Made by a program: the position numbers and the translations under genes
In this document: positions 3,860 to 5,969 of the stretch, piece after piece
Numbering within the stretch: the first letter of the stretch is position 1
Layout of the letters: every line of letters starts with the position of its first letter
Notes under the pieces: generated by a model
Told to the model about the DNA's origin: nothing
Databases searched by the model: none
The model's input: the letters and a program-made list of their open reading frames with translations, nothing else
Assembly: GCA_937894515.1 (NCBI GenBank)
Contig: CALCRH010000308.1
Span: forward strand, 1 to 5,969
Source: an uncultured Clostridia bacterium
GTDB lineage: Bacteria; Bacillota; Clostridia; Oscillospirales; Oscillospiraceae
Direction: 5' to 3'
DNA: 5,969 nt

Positions 3860-5969
3860 ATGTTGGGAAGGAGATTCGCAGTCGCATTGGCTGTCATAGT
3901 GGCAAGTCTGTGTGTCGTCAATTCCTATGCCGAAACCGCAACGGTCGGCAACTGCACTTGGACCTATAAGCAAAAAAATGGGGCCTGGGGAATTACCTCG
4001 GTTGAGTCAACGACCAATGAAATCGTTGTCCCTGCGACATTGGACGGCAAATACATTTCGCTCATCGCTTCAAATGCCTTCAACCATTGTTACTGGTTGA
4101 AGTCCGTAAAAGTCTCGGTCGGCATCAAGACTATCGGCGACAGTGCTTTCCAAGAGTGCAAGTATCTGGAGCGAGTTGAACTGCCGCAAGGACTGTTGGC
4201 GATTGGCAACTTCGCCTTTATGGGTTGTTTGGCACTTAAATCTGTTGTCATTCCAGATACTGTGACCTACCTCGGCTCATATAGTTTTCACGGCTGTACA
4301 GATTTGAAGCATCTTGAGCTCCCCGATTCGGTCTTGCAGATTGGCTACGGAGCATTCAACCTCGACTGTAGCCTTGAAAGTGTCCGATTGCCAAACAACC
4401 TCGAGATACTCAGCCCATATCTCTTCATGAACTGTACATCGCTAACTAATGTCATCTTGGGGCCTGAATGTTGGTGCATAATGAACGAGGTGTTTAGCAA
4501 CTGCATGGAGTTGAAGAAGATCACGATACCAGAGAAGATGGAGTATTTTGCTGGCGATGTGTTCGCATATTGCGATGCACTCGAGCAGATGGATTTTGAG
4601 GGCTGGCCGCCCGAGTTCGTTGGCGACCCTTGCATACCGAAGGACCTCCACATCCGCTATAATGTGGAATACATTGAGGATTGGGCTGTACTCATCGACG
4701 AGTACGGCTTCACGAATGCGGAGGCCTATTATCCCCAGAAGCCCAAAGAGCCAGAGGAGGAGCAATCGAACCGCATCTACCTGACGGTCACGAATGTCGT
4801 CGTCCAATATGTACTCAACAGCATCCGCCCCGACATCGCTGTTCCTGTGACCCCTGACACAGGATTCGTGAATATCATAACGGAAGTGAATGGTGGCGGA
4901 GCGGTGGCTGTGCCTTCGTCCTGGGCGAATAACTATCCGAACTTTGAGGCGAAGTTCGGGAGCGACTTCACCAAGGCTTTGACAATGAAAACGGGGAAGC
5001 GGGACTGTGCGGGGAACGAGATGTTCGTGTGGCAGGACTATGTTGCCGGTACGGATCCGACAAATCCCGAGAGCAAGTTCACGGCGAGCATCGCCTGCGA
5101 ACAGACGGAGGGGCTTGCTCCTGCGTCGTTTTCGCTGGTGGCGACGTGCGACGTGCCGGAGGGGGATGATGTGACGTATACCTGGTATTGTCGGAACGGA
5201 TCGGATCTCGTTTCCTACTCGGCCAGAAACGACAAGGTGTTCGAGCCGGAACTGTCGAAGTGCGGACGGTGGGACGTGACGCTTTACGTGACCAACGAGA
5301 CAACGAAGGCACAGACGTCTGTCACGAATCCGGGTTTCCTCTCGGTCTGTCCGAAGACCGTGCGCGTCAAGCTCGGGAATGCGGGTGCGCAATATCCGTA
5401 TGATGATGACGCAACGGCGGCCGCGTCGATCGCCGAGGCCCTGACTGCCGTGGGCAAGGGCTCGACGGTCCGACTGTCCGCCGACACGTATGCGGAGTCC
5501 GTTACATTCGACAAGGCCGTAACGGTCGTTGGCGACGACGCCTGCCCCGAAAATGTCATTGTGACGAAGGCCTGGAGCTGTCCGGTTCCTGACGTGACGC
5601 TCTCTGGACTTACGTTCTCGGGAATCTCGCATATGATCATCTCCGGCGCGCGGTTGACGATGACGAACTGCGTCGTCCGAAATGCCCACGTCGGCTCGGG
5701 ATACGGCTACTCGCCGTTGCGCATCGAGGGAGCGGGGGCGCTCCTGACGCACTGCGTCTTTACGAATAACCTCTGCGAGGGCAATTATTATGCCGATTAC
5801 CAAAGTGGCGGCGCGCTCTATCTTTCCGGCGGCACGGTGCGGGAGTCATTGTTCTGGAAAAATCAGGCGACTGGCACGGGAGACAAGCGGCAGCCGGGTG
5901 CGGTGACGCTCTGCGATGGCTCGAAGATGATCAACTGCACGGTTTCGGGGAACTACACGCCGACGGTGA
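3860..5969 (+). CDS. Secreted modular protein: BspA-type LRRs, shared module, Ig/PKD-like domain and parallel beta-helix (3' end outside window)
   Basis: The frame is open from ATG 3860 to the window end (703 codons, no stop), which marks a large surface or secreted protein. Residues 1-24 form a Sec signal peptide: MLGRR, a hydrophobic core, and likely cleavage after NSYA. Residues about 70-250 hold eight BspA/LRR_5 repeats at an exact 23-residue period, marked by F-x-x-C motifs ending at C77, C100, C123, C146, (170), C192, C215 and C238; the fifth has its Cys shifted by one. A Pro/Glu linker (292-302) precedes the module shared with the upstream LRR gene (306-411). Residues about 412-498 look like an Ig/PKD-type beta-sandwich (VTYTWYC...WDVTLYVTN). 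From about 500 on, the sequence resembles right-handed parallel beta-helix proteins, with N-C-x-x-x-x-N coils (TNCVVRN, HCVFTNN, INCTVSGN). The LRR half is clearly less GC-rich than the beta-helix half. Adhesion or glycan binding is typical of such proteins, but the target is unknown. Confidence 0.88.
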   Translation, partial: MLGRRFAVALAVIVASLCVVNSYAETATVGNCTWTYKQKNGAWGITSVESTTNEIVVPATLDGKYISLIASNAFNHCYWLKSVKVSVGIKTIGDSAFQECKYLERVELPQGLLAIGNFAFMGCLALKSVVIPDTVTYLGSYSFHGCTDLKHLELPDSVLQIGYGAFNLDCSLESVRLPNNLEILSPYLFMNCTSLTNVILGPECWCIMNEVFSNCMELKKITIPEKMEYFAGDVFAYCDALEQMDFEGWPPEFVGDPCIPKDLHIRYNVEYIEDWAVLIDEYGFTNAEAYYPQKPKEPEEEQSNRIYLTVTNVVVQYVLNSIRPDIAVPVTPDTGFVNIITEVNGGGAVAVPSSWANNYPNFEAKFGSDFTKALTMKTGKRDCAGNEMFVWQDYVAGTDPTNPESKFTASIACEQTEGLAPASFSLVATCDVPEGDDVTYTWYCRNGSDLVSYSARNDKVFEPELSKCGRWDVTLYVTNETTKAQTSVTNPGFLSVCPKTVRVKLGNAGAQYPYDDDATAAASIAEALTAVGKGSTVRLSADTYAESVTFDKAVTVVGDDACPENVIVTKAWSCPVPDVTLSGLTFSGISHMIISGARLTMTNCVVRNAHVGSGYGYSPLRIEGAGALLTHCVFTNNLCEGNYYADYQSGGALYLSGGTVRESLFWKNQATGTGDKRQPGAVTLCDGSKMINCTVSGNYTPTV
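4775..5092 (+). repeat. Shared surface-protein module, copy 2
   Basis: Residues 306-411 of the LRR/beta-helix protein (IYLTVTNVVVQYV to ASI) align to copy 1 at 321-635, with roughly three quarters identical residues and one extra Gly in NGGGAVAV. Copy 1 is followed by a short C-terminal tail, whereas copy 2 is followed by an Ig/PKD-like domain and a beta-helix. The module is therefore a connector found in different architectures. Confidence 0.9.

Noticed and set aside
4442..5803. Long open frame on the minus strand (453 codons)
   Set aside because: It is antisense to the LRR/beta-helix gene, rich in Arg and His as expected of a GC-rich shadow frame, and has no family resemblance, whereas the plus strand has clear domains.

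Overview
This window looks like part of a bacterial genome from the PVC group, probably Kiritimatiellota or a related gut or rumen lineage. That is an inference from style: BspA-type leucine-rich-repeat (LRR) surface proteins, a conserved module ending in a W-x-D-Y-V-A-G-T-D-P-T motif, parallel beta-helix repeats, and genes with weak or absent Shine-Dalgarno sites. No rRNA, tRNA, CRISPR array, transposase or integrase is visible.

Layout. (a) 1-815, + strand: the C-terminal end of an LRR surface protein whose start lies outside the window, followed by a good intrinsic terminator at 861-892. (b) 905-2633, + strand: a promoter and a compact two-gene umuDC operon. It encodes a self-cleaving UmuD-type peptidase and a UmuC-type Y-family DNA polymerase, overlapping by 4 bases (ATGA). 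(c) 2640-3347, - strand: a gene for an unrecognised protein of about 235 residues with a Cys/His cluster. It converges on umuC with a gap of only 6 bases, and elaborate inverted repeats lie around its start. (d) 3348-3859: a gene-free region of about 510 bases. Its right half carries an extended -10 promoter and a roughly 230-base leader with unusually extensive base-pairing, including mutually exclusive long helices. (e) 3860-5969, + strand: a long secreted protein with signal peptide, eight 23-residue LRRs, the shared module, an Ig/PKD-like domain and a beta-helix, still open at the window end.

The two outer genes are related. Both carry BspA-type LRRs followed by a module of about 105 residues that is roughly three quarters identical between them, but the sequences after the module are unrelated. 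This implies a modular, shuffling surface-protein family. The error-prone polymerase operon and the unknown gene sit between two such genes.

The most novel-looking element is the leader at 3626-3859. It resembles no riboswitch or RNA class I can recall, and its pairing pattern suggests a two-state RNA or a pseudoknotted structure controlling the surface protein gene. The nested palindromes upstream of the orphan minus-strand gene are the second point of interest.
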